DNA from: an uncultured Flavobacteriales bacterium
GTDB taxonomy: Bacteria > Bacteroidota > Bacteroidia > Flavobacteriales > Crocinitomicaceae
Direction of reading: 5' to 3'
Length of the DNA: 58,307 nt
Assembly (NCBI GenBank): GCA_946478775.1
Contig: CAMLDR010000003.1
Coordinates: 1-58,307 of the forward strand
Part shown: positions 40,521-48,731 of the stretch, one piece after another
How positions within the stretch are numbered: the stretch's first letter is position 1
Layout of the letters: each line of letters begins with the position of its first letter
Position numbers and translations under genes: made by a program
Notes under the pieces: generated by a model
Databases searched by the model: none
Told to the model about the DNA's origin: nothing
Seen by the model: only the letters and a program-made list of their open reading frames with translations

Positions 40521-42470
40521 TTATTGATCTAATTTTTTCCACGTTTTCCATAAAATCTGGATATCACGGAATACGGAATATTCGCGTGCATACAACAAAT
40601 CCAGTTTTGATTTCAGATTTTCATCCAATCCGCTCAGATGGTCGGTTGGAGTAAGGATTCCCTTCTTGATCTTGGGTAATTGTTTATTGGATAAATTGCT
40701 TTTTTCGCTGTAGGAAACAAGCGTTTTTCGTCCGCTGATCAATTTCAAAATAGCTCCCAGGAATTGAACTTTACGGGTGTAAGCCCAGATAAGCAGGGGA
40801 GATATAATTAGTAAAACGATTCCCACCAGGAAATCAAATACTCGTTTTTGACGCTTTTTAGCCGGCTGGCTAATCGCATTGATCTCTAAAATATATAAAT
40901 CTCCGGCAGTCTCAATGGAGTTAGACCCAATGAGGTATTGGCTGTCGGGCTGGGCAATTTTATAATCAACGGAAACGTCCGGAATGGCAGTCATCCAGTG
41001 GATGATTTCGGCAGCACTCAGATCTTTGGCACAAAAGATAAGTTCATCAATGCTGTGAACCCGCACAATTTGATCCAGTTGATTAATGGACCCCAGTGAA
41101 TCTTTTCCATGATCTTCATGGAGTGAAACCGAAACAATCCGGGCAATCTTGGGCTGGGTTTGATGCAGCAATTGCGAAACCCGTTCAAATTCTTCGGGTG
41201 AACCCACAATGGCAAAGTTGGCATGCTTGCGCCCGTTAATGGTGAATCGTTTTCCGATCGCCAAATGAAGAATGGACCTGGAAAGGATGTAATAACCGAT
41301 AATCCAGGCAGCACCCAATAAGATGAAAAGCCTGGAAAATTGCCATTCTTTCGGGAAAAGCGCATAAAGGATCAGGATGAAAGCAGTTCCTGCCGCTCCG
41401 CCGAAAATAAACTTCTTAAAGGTAATCGGCTGATCGTATCCGCCCTGCAGGGCCACAGAACTCATCCAGATGAAGGTGTAAATCAAAATCAGGACATTGG
41501 TGCTTTGTTCCGGGAAATCGATCTGTGCCTGCTGCCAGTAATTCGTTAAAGCAAATAAGCCCAGCAAGATATATAAGGTATCAAAAACAGGCAGTGTAAT
41601 TTTTCGGATGAAACGCATCGCGATTGCCAATCCTGCTCTGAAATAAATAGCGGAATTAATCAGGAATGAGAACAGACGAGCATTCTTTTGTGAAAAATGC
41701 TTCCGTGCAAAAATCACCATGGCCCGGTAAAACACAAATACGTAGTTCACTGAACTTTTTTTGGTGCTTTCTCCTTTGTAATGAATGATGCGCGTTTCAG
41801 GAAAATAAACGTTTTTGTAACCGCCTTTGATGATCCGGTAGGAAAGATCGATGTCTTCCCCGTACATGAAGAATGCTTCGTCCAGTAACCCCACTTTGTC
41901 CAAAGCCTCTTTCCGCATCAACATGAATGCCCCGGAAAGGATTTCGATCTCGTTGGTTTCAAATTCAGATAAGTAACCCAAATGGTATTTCCCGAAAATC
42001 TTAGACTTGGGAAAAATACGGGAGATCCCGAATATTTTATAAAATGCAACCGCCGGTGTGGGCAAGCCTCTTTTGGATTCCGGCAGGAAAACTCCCTTTC
42101 CGTCTACCATACGGACTCCCAATCCGCCCACTTCCGGATGTTTATCCATGTAGCTGACAACTTTCGACAAAGTATCTTCCTCAATAACGGTATCCGGATT
42201 TAACAGCAACTGGTATTTGCATTCGGAGAGTTCCATTGCCTGGTTGTTGGCCTTGGAAAATCCTTTATTGTCTTTATTGGCAATGACTTTGACCCAGGGG
42301 AATTTCTCCCGGACCATTTCAACAGAACCATCCACCGAATTGTTATCCACGACCCACACTTCTGCATCTTCCTGTTTCATTGCTTCGGAAACAGAATTCA
42401 GACATTGCTCCAGGAAAAAGACAACGTTGTAGTTGACTATGATAACAGCAATTTTCGGAGAATGGGTCAC
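40521..42470 (-). CDS. glycosyltransferase family 2 fused to a degenerate phosphoglycosyl-transferase-like protein
   Basis: A 649-residue membrane enzyme. Residues 1-250 form a GT2 domain: AVIIVNYNV, VVDNNSVDGSVEM, NKGFSKANNQA, LLNPDTV and FFMYGEDIDLSYRI (rhamnosyltransferase-like). Then come several membrane helices (about 275-400), a cytoplasmic Rossmann-like domain (FAIVGSPEEFERV, about 415-530) and a C-terminal part starting KRVFDFLVGIVLLIISPLL, as in polyprenyl-phosphate glycosylphosphotransferases (WbaP type). However the catalytic core after that helix is missing; only an LISGRKTLVSY block and an LDLLYAREYSVFRDIQIL end remain. It follows ridA by 21 bp. Role probably in surface polysaccharide assembly. 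Confidence 0.85.
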   Translation of the reverse strand: MTHSPKIAVIIVNYNVVFFLEQCLNSVSEAMKQEDAEVWVVDNNSVDGSVEMVREKFPWVKVIANKDNKGFSKANNQAMELSECKYQLLLNPDTVIEEDTLSKVVSYMDKHPEVGGLGVRMVDGKGVFLPESKRGLPTPAVAFYKIFGISRIFPKSKIFGKYHLGYLSEFETNEIEILSGAFMLMRKEALDKVGLLDEAFFMYGEDIDLSYRIIKGGYKNVYFPETRIIHYKGESTKKSSVNYVFVFYRAMVIFARKHFSQKNARLFSFLINSAIYFRAGLAIAMRFIRKITLPVFDTLYILLGLFALTNYWQQAQIDFPEQSTNVLILIYTFIWMSSVALQGGYDQPITFKKFIFGGAAGTAFILILYALFPKEWQFSRLFILLGAAWIIGYYILSRSILHLAIGKRFTINGRKHANFAIVGSPEEFERVSQLLHQTQPKIARIVSVSLHEDHGKDSLGSINQLDQIVRVHSIDELIFCAKDLSAAEIIHWMTAIPDVSVDYKIAQPDSQYLIGSNSIETAGDLYILEINAISQPAKKRQKRVFDFLVGIVLLIISPLLIWAYTRKVQFLGAILKLISGRKTLVSYSEKSNLSNKQLPKIKKGILTPTDHLSGLDENLKSKLDLLYAREYSVFRDIQILWKTWKKLDQ

Positions 42471-42491
42471 AATAAACAGTTGTGTATTAAT

Positions 42492-42869
42492 TTATTTTAC
42501 GGCAATACAGGAAATCTCGATCGGTACATTCATGGGCAGTTTGGAAACTTGTACGGTTTCCCTGGCCGGAGGTACGTTCGGAAAGTAAGAACCATAAACG
42601 GCATTCATCTCAGAAAATTGCCCCAGGTCGGTCATGAAAATACTGCACTTCACAATGTGGTCCAAAGTCATACCGGCTTCTTTCAGTAAAGATTCGATGT
42701 TTTTCAGAATTCGGTGCGTTGCTTCTTCAATAGAACCGGTTTCCAATTCTCCTGTGAAAGGATTCAATGGGATCTGGCCGCTTACATAAACAGTGTCGCC
42801 GCTGATTATTGCCTGACTGTACGGCCCGATCGGAGCAGGAGCTCCCGGAATTTGGATTGCCTTTTTCAT
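42492..42869 (-). CDS. ridA: RidA family enamine/imine deaminase
   Basis: A 125-residue RidA protein of the YjgF/YER057c/UK114 family, which hydrolyses reactive 2-aminoacrylate and other enamines or imines. The family start is clear (PGAPAPIGPYSQAI) and the substrate-binding Arg is in PPARETVQVSKLP near residue 104, with the conserved IEISCIAV end. It is divergently arranged from the PabA/TrpG gene with a 36-bp gap and is followed by the GT2 fusion gene. Confidence 0.95.
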   Translation of the reverse strand: MKKAIQIPGAPAPIGPYSQAIISGDTVYVSGQIPLNPFTGELETGSIEEATHRILKNIESLLKEAGMTLDHIVKCSIFMTDLGQFSEMNAVYGSYFPNVPPARETVQVSKLPMNVPIEISCIAVK

Positions 42870-42891
42870 CGATTCTTTTTTGCAAGTTTAC

Positions 42892-42899
42892 TAAATTTG
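42892..42899 (+). promoter_or_regulatory. -7 box of the PabA/TrpG gene
   Basis: TAAATTTG, a perfect TAnnTTTG box, within the 36-bp divergent region. It ends 6 nt before the ATG at 42906, so the mRNA would have almost no leader. Confidence 0.5.
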
Positions 42900-42905
42900 G
42901 GGCAC

Positions 42906-43481
42906 ATGCGGTTTTTATTAGTAGATAACTTCGATTCCTTTACCTATAACATTGTCCATTATTTGGAACAATGCGATGTGCTGGTGGATGTGGTCAATAA
43001 TTTAGCGGTTGACTGCTCTTCTTTGGAAAATTACGATGCAGTTGTTCTTTCTCCAGGTCCGGGTTTACCACCGCAAGCCGGGAAGTTAATGGAAGTGGTA
43101 GCCCGTGTAATGGAAAAGAATATTCCTGTTTTAGGGGTTTGCCTTGGAATGCAGGCTTTGGCCATTCATGCCGGTGATGAAGTCTACAACCAGGAAATCG
43201 TAAAGCATGGACTAAGTGAAGAGATTCGTCTGGTAGGGAACGGTTCGGTTTTTTACAAGGAAATCCCGTCGCAATTTGAAGTTGGTTTGTACCATTCCTG
43301 GGCTGTAAGACTAAGGGACAGTTCCCCGTTTATTGCCACAGCTTATTCCGAAAGCGGAGTTTTAATGTCGATGGAAATTCCGGAGAAAAAGAGCTATGCC
43401 GTCCAGTTTCATCCAGAGAGTATTTTAACTCCGGCAGGACTGAAGATGATTCGCAATTTTGTAAAGATCGTCAAAGGATAA
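42906..43481 (+). CDS. glutamine amidotransferase, aminodeoxychorismate/anthranilate synthase component II
   Basis: A 191-residue class I glutamine amidotransferase that supplies ammonia to a chorismate-using partner in folate or tryptophan synthesis. The triad is visible: nucleophile C79 in GVCLGMQ, and His/Glu in VQFHPES near residues 172-174; N-terminal FLLVDNFDSFTYNI and LSPGPG are also family-typical. I start it at 42906 (MRFLLVDNF), because upstream codons run through ridA on the other strand. PabA and TrpG cannot be told apart here; no chorismate-binding subunit or trp genes are next to it. Confidence 0.93.
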   Translation: MRFLLVDNFDSFTYNIVHYLEQCDVLVDVVNNLAVDCSSLENYDAVVLSPGPGLPPQAGKLMEVVARVMEKNIPVLGVCLGMQALAIHAGDEVYNQEIVKHGLSEEIRLVGNGSVFYKEIPSQFEVGLYHSWAVRLRDSSPFIATAYSESGVLMSMEIPEKKSYAVQFHPESILTPAGLKMIRNFVKIVKG

Positions 43482-43523
43482 TCCGCATCTGCATAACGGT
43501 TTATTAAAATGATACGGACCGTT

Positions 43524-43554
43524 TTTCTGTAAATCAGTAAAAAGCGTAACTTTG
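43524..43554 (+). promoter_or_regulatory. Crp/Fnr gene promoter
   Basis: TTTC (43524-43527, near TTTG), 19-nt spacer, TAACTTTG (43547-43554), the latter a perfect -7 box. Leader of about 20 nt to the ATG at 43578. ACGGaCCGT (43514-43522) sits at the -33 side and could be an operator or part of a weak terminator for the gene before. Confidence 0.6.
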
Positions 43555-43577
43555 TTCAACAATCAGTAACTCATTTA

Positions 43578-44273
43578 ATGGTAGAGAAATCACATAAACA
43601 TGTGAATTGTGAAGCATGTGCCGTTCGGTCAAACAGTATTTTTGCCCATTTGACCGGTGAGGATGTGACTAACCTGGATCACCATAAATCCTGTCAGTTC
43701 TACAAGAAAAATCAAACTGTTTTCGTGGAGGGAAGTTTCCCCAGAGGTGTTTATTGTGTGAATCACGGAAAAGTAAAGATCTATGCACTTGGTGATGAAG
43801 GCAAAGAACAAATTGTTCACATAGCGAGAGCCGGTGAAGTGATCGGTTTTCGGGCCATGCTGAGCGGAGAGTCCTATAAACTGTCGGCATCCACACTGGA
43901 GGATTCCAATATCTGTTTTGTTTCCAAAGACGATTTTTTAAACATGATGGACACGCTTCCGAGCCTTCGGAATTCACTGATCCGGGAATTGTCCAAGGAA
44001 CTGGGAGAACGCGCTATTTTTATTACGAACCTGGCACAAAAGAGTGTTCGGGAACGCCTGGCTTATTCCTTGATGATCCTGGCCGATATTTACGGAGAAG
44101 ACCCCATCAACCTTTCAAGGGAAGATCTGGCAAATTTTGTCGGAACAGCAACCGAAACATTGATCCGCTTGCTGAAAGAACTCAAAGAAGAGGGTCTGAT
44201 CGATACACAAACCCGCAAGATTTTCATTCTTAAGAAAGAAAACCTGCTTCAGCTTGCCGGCGGGCAGCGTTAG
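43578..44273 (+). CDS. Crp/Fnr family transcriptional regulator with N-terminal cysteines
   Basis: A 231-residue regulator with an N-terminal cyclic-nucleotide-binding-like domain (about residues 20-135; VFVEGSFPRGVYCVNHGKVKIY, EVIGFRAMLSGESY) and a C-terminal Crp-type winged HTH (LSREDLANFVGTATETLIRLLKELKEEGLI). Cys residues at 11, 14 (CEAC), 39, 60 and 113 are reminiscent of redox- or iron-sulphur-sensing Fnr relatives, though the spacing is not that of E. coli FNR. It is transcribed alone, upstream of a HugZ-like heme/flavin protein. Effector unknown. Confidence 0.92.
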   Translation: MVEKSHKHVNCEACAVRSNSIFAHLTGEDVTNLDHHKSCQFYKKNQTVFVEGSFPRGVYCVNHGKVKIYALGDEGKEQIVHIARAGEVIGFRAMLSGESYKLSASTLEDSNICFVSKDDFLNMMDTLPSLRNSLIRELSKELGERAIFITNLAQKSVRERLAYSLMILADIYGEDPINLSREDLANFVGTATETLIRLLKELKEEGLIDTQTRKIFILKKENLLQLAGGQR

Positions 44274-44446
44274 TAGACAGTTAATGCTGTTTTCATTTCA
44301 TTTTAGATCGTCAGCTTCCGGTTGTTTTTGAGTATTCAGCGATTGTCGTAACAGGCAGATGTACCAAAACAATGGGTTTCCAAGTATGATCGACCGGATG
44401 ATGCAGAATTAAATGCACCAATCGTTCATTTTTGCTATTTGATTGC

Positions 44447-44454
44447 TAAATTTG
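44447..44454 (+). promoter_or_regulatory. HugZ-like gene promoter -7 box
   Basis: TAAATTTG, a perfect TAnnTTTG match; no good -33 box at the right distance. The predicted transcript start falls inside the direct repeat 44458-44479. The leader would be about 75 nt. Confidence 0.5.
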
Positions 44455-44457
44455 CGT

Positions 44458-44479
44458 TCTCTGACAATTCTCTGACAAT
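44458..44479. repeat. 11-bp tandem direct repeat at the predicted transcript start
   Basis: TCTCTGACAAT occurs twice head to tail (44458-44468, 44469-44479), directly after the -7 box of the HugZ-like gene. It may be a regulator-binding site, for instance for the neighbouring Crp/Fnr protein, although it is not an Fnr-type palindrome. Confidence 0.6.
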
Positions 44480-44535
44480 TATTAAGAAAAAGATTGTAAG
44501 GATTCAGAATGTTTTGATATTAAAATAACAACACA

Positions 44536-45069
44536 ATGGCAGCAGAAAACAACACAGCAGCAACTAAACCTATCGAACCGAAAGTAAATGAATTGATCGG
44601 ATCATGTAAATCACTAATCCTTGCAACAGTAGATGCAGAAGGGAACCCTAATTCAAGCTACGCACCTTTTGCAAGATCAGGCAGTAAATTCTACATCCTG
44701 GTTTCGTTCATGGCTCGCCATACTAAGAATTTGAAAGAGGTCGGAAAGGTTTCTGCCATGTTTATTGAGGATGAATCTGAAACGAACCAGATTTATGCAC
44801 GTCACCGCCTCACACTGGACGTTTCAAGCAAAGAAATTGCACGAGATACTCCCGAGTGGACAGAAGGAGTTGCACAATTGCAGACAGCACACGGCAAAAT
44901 CCTGGATATTCTGGTAGGAATGCAGGATTTCATCATGATTGAATTGACGACAAAGAAAGGTGCTTACGTGAATGGTTTCGGAAGTGCTTATTTCGTGGAC
45001 GAGAATTTGGAAATCATGAATCACAGAAACGATATTAACCATACTCCATTGGAGAAGTCGGCTAAATAA
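44536..45069 (+). CDS. HugZ/pyridoxamine-phosphate-oxidase-like split-barrel protein
   Basis: A 177-residue protein of the FMN-binding split-barrel superfamily, closest to HugZ-type heme utilisation proteins. Typical features are CKSLILATVDAEGNPNSSYAPFARSG near residue 24, a YILVSFMARHTKNLK segment, and DFIMIELTTKKGAYVNGFGSAYFVD near 135-160; the last resembles the HugZ GFG region. Located in the cytoplasm. It follows the Crp/Fnr gene by 262 bp and has its own promoter-like box, so co-regulation rather than an operon is suggested. Confidence 0.85.
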   Translation: MAAENNTAATKPIEPKVNELIGSCKSLILATVDAEGNPNSSYAPFARSGSKFYILVSFMARHTKNLKEVGKVSAMFIEDESETNQIYARHRLTLDVSSKEIARDTPEWTEGVAQLQTAHGKILDILVGMQDFIMIELTTKKGAYVNGFGSAYFVDENLEIMNHRNDINHTPLEKSAK

Positions 45070-45091
45070 GAATTCACTATTCTGAATAGAT

Positions 45092-45126
45092 GTCCCCGGA
45101 TCAGCTTCGTTGTTTCGGGGATTTTT
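45092..45126 (+). terminator. probable terminator after the HugZ-like gene
   Basis: Stem TCCCCG (45093-45098) / CGGGGA (45116-45121) with an inner weak pairing and TTTTTG after. The stem is short, so confidence is moderate. Confidence 0.65.
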
Positions 45127-45158
45127 GTATTTTGTGGGATAGAATCCAATTTAAATCA

Positions 45159-45605
45159 ATGAAAGCGACTTGGGTGTTTTTTCTTTTTCTAACCGCCGGA
45201 AATTCTTTTTCTCAGGAGACCGTTTCATGGATCCGAACTATAGATAGCGCTTCATTTGAGGTATTCCATCACAAAAAACACCTTCCTAAGGCATTTTACA
45301 AAATACAAGGAATAGAAAACGGGAAGCAACTGGCAAATCCGGAGGATGATTATTCGCCTAGCTGTGTCGGCAAGATCAGGGGACAGTTAAATTGGGTGGC
45401 AAAACGGGATGAAAATTGGGTAGTTTGCATCACTCGTGGCGGATCAGCTGTTATTACAAAGATTTATTTTTTGGACTACGATACTGGTAAGTTGAGAGCT
45501 TATTCATCAACTGCCAGGGTAAAACATGCAATTACATTTGGTGAACTTTCGGGTTTACTTCAATCTGGAAATCTGGGATTGGAGGAATTAAACAGCGCAG
45601 ATTGA
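45159..45605 (+). CDS. hypothetical secreted protein
   Basis: A 148-residue protein with signal peptide MKATWVFFLFLTAGNSFSQ. I start it at 45159 since the frame before this contains the terminator of the preceding gene. The mature part has CVGKIRGQLNWVAKRDENWVVCITRGG, with two Cys that may bond, and looks like a small beta-rich periplasmic protein. No family recognised. It precedes pepT but is separated by 80 bp. Confidence 0.65.
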   Translation: MKATWVFFLFLTAGNSFSQETVSWIRTIDSASFEVFHHKKHLPKAFYKIQGIENGKQLANPEDDYSPSCVGKIRGQLNWVAKRDENWVVCITRGGSAVITKIYFLDYDTGKLRAYSSTARVKHAITFGELSGLLQSGNLGLEELNSAD

Positions 45606-45685
45606 TTTTAACAGGATGCTTAGTTTTCAACAATTAGAAGTCATCCGTCTATAAACTCCTAATTTTAGAGAAAAATTAATTTCAA

Positions 45686-46930
45686 ATGAAAAATGCCCCA
45701 TACTCGGTAGAAGAACGCTTTGTTCGCTACGTACAAATTGATACTACTGCAGATCCCAATTCCCCTTCTTTTCCTTCCAGTGAAAAACAAAAAGACCTTT
45801 CTCATTTATTGGTGAAAGAACTAAAGGCATTGGGAATCGAAGATGCAGCGGCAGATCAGTGGGGATATGTTTATGCAACCATTCCGGCAACTTCTTCGAA
45901 AGAAAACATACCTACTATTTGTTTTTGTTCGCACATGGATACGGCTCCGGACTGCTCGGGGACAAATGTCAAACCGATTATTCACCGCAATTATAACGGG
46001 TCACCCATCACACTTCCGGATGATCCTACACAAGTCATTACAACTGAAAAACATACTTATCTGAAAGAAAAAATCGGGGATGACCTGATTACCGCTTCCG
46101 GCTTGACATTGCTTGGAGCAGATGATAAAGCAGGTGTTGCCATTATCATGGACCTGGCAGAGCAGTTGATGAAGAAGAAAGAAATTCCGCATGGGAAGAT
46201 CCGCATTCTGTTCACCCCGGATGAAGAAGTGGGAAGAGGTGTGGAGCAATTGGACATGGAAAAACTCGGAGCGGATTTCGGATATACATTGGATTCCGGA
46301 GAGCTTGGAGCGATTGAAGATGAGTCCTTTTCTGCTGATGCCATGACTTTTGTGATAACAGGAGTAAGTGCGCATCCGGGATATGCAAAAGGGAAAATGG
46401 TCCATGCAATGAAAGTTGCAAGTGCCTTTATTGATGCGCTGCCAAAAGATGAGTGGACTCCGGAAAGCACAAAAGGGAGAGAAGGATTTGTTCATCCGAC
46501 AGCTATTTCAGGCGGATTGGAAGAAGTAACGGTTAGTTTTATTATCCGTGATCACATCACCGCAAAACTAGCCGAATACGAAGCTCGTTTGGAAGGAATT
46601 TTAAAAGAAACCATTGCGCTGTTTCCCGGAGCGGCTTATACGTCAAAGGTCACAGAGCAGTACCGCAATATGAAGGAAATCATCAAAGATGTTCCTTTCG
46701 TGACGGATTATGCTATTGAGGCAATGAAAAACGCCGGAATTACTCCAAAACCAACGATTATTCGGGGTGGAACAGATGGTTCGCGCATGTCATTCATGGG
46801 CTTGCCATGTCCGAATATTTTTACCGGAGAAATGGCCATTCACAGCCGTCAGGAGTATGTAAGCGTGCAGGATATGCAGAAAGCGGTGGATACCCTGGTG
46901 GAATTGGTGCAGATTTGGGAAAAACACTAA
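45686..46930 (+). CDS. pepT: peptidase T (tripeptide aminopeptidase)
   Basis: A 414-residue M20B metallopeptidase that removes the N-terminal residue from tripeptides in the cytoplasm. Zinc ligands and catalytic residues are visible: SHMDTAPDCSG (H83, D85), LGADDKAGVA (bridging Asp near 144), TPDEEVGRG (catalytic Glu), TLDSGELG and the final His in EMAIHSRQEYVSV. Normal length for PepT is about 405-415. The 3' end is followed immediately by an inverted-repeat element. Confidence 0.96.
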   Translation: MKNAPYSVEERFVRYVQIDTTADPNSPSFPSSEKQKDLSHLLVKELKALGIEDAAADQWGYVYATIPATSSKENIPTICFCSHMDTAPDCSGTNVKPIIHRNYNGSPITLPDDPTQVITTEKHTYLKEKIGDDLITASGLTLLGADDKAGVAIIMDLAEQLMKKKEIPHGKIRILFTPDEEVGRGVEQLDMEKLGADFGYTLDSGELGAIEDESFSADAMTFVITGVSAHPGYAKGKMVHAMKVASAFIDALPKDEWTPESTKGREGFVHPTAISGGLEEVTVSFIIRDHITAKLAEYEARLEGILKETIALFPGAAYTSKVTEQYRNMKEIIKDVPFVTDYAIEAMKNAGITPKPTIIRGGTDGSRMSFMGLPCPNIFTGEMAIHSRQEYVSVQDMQKAVDTLVELVQIWEKH

Positions 46931-46931
46931 C

Positions 46932-46984
46932 ACTTCGACTCCGCTCAGTGTCCTTTCGATAAGGTGACCGAGCGGAGTCGAAGT
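46932..46984. repeat. interspersed CTTCGACTCCGCTCA element, copy 2
   Basis: Arms of 24 nt (46932-46955 and 46961-46984) are inverted copies with a few mismatches; the outer 15 bases ACTTCGACTCCGCTC pair perfectly. It begins one base after the pepT stop, and a diverged copy is at 10796-10870. As RNA it makes a long hairpin that could end or stabilise the pepT transcript. Confidence 0.8.
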
Positions 46985-47003
46985 CATCTTATTACGAATA
47001 ATA

Positions 47004-48191
47004 ATGGAAGATCAGTCGGAAAATATCTTGTATAACAACCTGAAGGAAGCTTTTTTGCTTCGGGAAGACATTACCTTTTTCAATTTTGGTTCATTCGGGG
47101 CTTGCCCGAAACCAATTTTCGATGCATACCAAGCTTTTCAGCGGGAGTTGGAGTATGAGCCGGTTCAGTTTATCGTCAATAAAGGTCCTGAATATTTGAA
47201 AGAAAGCCGCGTTTGGCTGGCAGAATACCTGACCTGCAATGCAGATGATTTGGTCTATGTCCCTAATCCGACTTACGCAGTGAATATTGTTGCGCGATCT
47301 CTTGATTTAAAACCCGGAGATGAGGTTTTGACTACTGATCTGGAATACGGCGCCTGTGACAGAACTTGGGATTTTTATTGCTCTGAGAAAGGTGTGAAGT
47401 ATGTCAGACAACCCATTTCATTGCCTTTGACTTCCAAACAAGCTTTTTTAAACGATTTCTGGAAAGGTTTTAATGAAAAGACCCGATTGGTGTTTATTTC
47501 TCAAATCACTTCTGCTACGGGCTTAATTTTGCCTGTAAAAGAGATCTGTGAAGAGGCGAAGCGAAGAGGTTTGTTGGTTTTCATTGACGGAGCGCATGTT
47601 CCCGGACATATTCATTTGAATCTAACCTCCATGAATGCCGATTTTTATACGGGCGCCTGTCATAAATGGATGTTGACCCCGAAAGGTTCCAGCTTTTTGC
47701 ACGTCAAACCGGAGCACCAGGCAGCATTGGATCCATTGGTGGTAAGTTGGGGGTATAAAGCAGATTTTCCAGGTCATTCTCAGTTTTTGGATTACCATCA
47801 GTTCAATGGCACGCGCGATTTTTCGGCTTACCTGACGATTCCAAAAGCGATTGCATTCATGAAATGGAATGATTGGCTGGGTGTGGCTGAAGATTGCAGA
47901 ATCCTGGTGCAAAAATGGCTGCCGCGATTATGTGATCTGGTTGGTTCCAAACCATTGGCCCCGGTAACAGATGAGTTTATTGGTCAACTAGGCAGCATCC
48001 CGGTTCGTTGTGATAATCCGGTCGAGCTCAAGAATATCCTCTACAACGAATATAAAATAGAGATTCCGGTAATGGTCCAAAACGGACAGGTTTATATCCG
48101 TTATTCGATCAATGCATTTAATACGGAGGAAGATTTGATAAGACTGGAATCAGTACTGAAGGAATTAAAAGAACGAAAACTAATTTATTAG
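47004..48191 (+). CDS. class V PLP-dependent aminotransferase (CefD-like)
   Basis: A 395-residue enzyme of the class V aminotransferase / isopenicillin N epimerase-like group. The PLP Lys is in TGACHKWMLTPKGSSFL near residue 222, and FIDGAHVPGHI near 195 supplies the Asp and His that contact the cofactor; NPTYAVNIVARSL binds the phosphate. Members act as epimerases, lyases or desulphurase relatives, so the reaction is not determined. Six bases separate it from aroK, so the two are co-transcribed. Confidence 0.92.
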   Translation: MEDQSENILYNNLKEAFLLREDITFFNFGSFGACPKPIFDAYQAFQRELEYEPVQFIVNKGPEYLKESRVWLAEYLTCNADDLVYVPNPTYAVNIVARSLDLKPGDEVLTTDLEYGACDRTWDFYCSEKGVKYVRQPISLPLTSKQAFLNDFWKGFNEKTRLVFISQITSATGLILPVKEICEEAKRRGLLVFIDGAHVPGHIHLNLTSMNADFYTGACHKWMLTPKGSSFLHVKPEHQAALDPLVVSWGYKADFPGHSQFLDYHQFNGTRDFSAYLTIPKAIAFMKWNDWLGVAEDCRILVQKWLPRLCDLVGSKPLAPVTDEFIGQLGSIPVRCDNPVELKNILYNEYKIEIPVMVQNGQVYIRYSINAFNTEEDLIRLESVLKELKERKLIY

Positions 48192-48197
48192 TCTGAA

Positions 48198-48731
48198 ATG
48201 AATAGTCAAAACCATATTTTTCTCATCGGTTTCATGGGAAGTGGAAAATCAACAATAGGTGCTTTGTTGGCTGAACGATTGGAACTTCCTTTTCTCGACT
48301 CGGATAAAGAGATCGAAAAGAAAGCAGGAAAAAGTATCAATGGTATCTTCTCTGAAGAGGGGGAAGCCGCATTTCGTGAATTGGAAATGGATTTTTTGAC
48401 GGAATTGAAGTCTGTATCTCCTTCAGTTGTTGCAGTAGGTGGCGGACTTCCGATGCTTGACGGAGCTCTTGAACGGATGCATGAATTGGGCTTGGTTATT
48501 TATTTGAATACAAGTTTGTTGACTTTGATTAAGCGGTTGAAAGAGGAAAAACAGGACAGGCCTTTGTTGAGAGATTTGAGCGATGCTGAATTTCATCCGT
48601 TTGTGGAAGCTTTATTAAGCGAGCGGGTCCATTTTTACAAGCAAGCAAAATTGATCATGCCGAACGAACGAAATTCACCTATTGAGTTAGTTGATAAGTT
48701 AGAGAAGGAGTTGGTGAAACTTAATAATTAG
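48198..48731 (+). CDS. aroK: shikimate kinase
   Basis: A 177-residue shikimate kinase that phosphorylates shikimate at O3 in the chorismate pathway. Motifs: P-loop IGFMGSGKST near residue 11, shikimate-binding LDSDKEIEKKAGKSI near residue 33, FRELEMDFL, VAVGGGLPM near 80, and the LID-region KQDRPLL near 117. Length is normal. It lies directly after the class V aminotransferase gene. Its stop codon abuts the stop of the convergent membrane-protein gene. Confidence 0.95.
   Translation: MNSQNHIFLIGFMGSGKSTIGALLAERLELPFLDSDKEIEKKAGKSINGIFSEEGEAAFRELEMDFLTELKSVSPSVVAVGGGLPMLDGALERMHELGLVIYLNTSLLTLIKRLKEEKQDRPLLRDLSDAEFHPFVEALLSERVHFYKQAKLIMPNERNSPIELVDKLEKELVKLNN

Noticed and set aside
42906..43481. 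Choosing between pabA and trpG
   Set aside because: Sequence motifs are shared and neither the chorismate-binding subunit nor a trp operon is adjacent.
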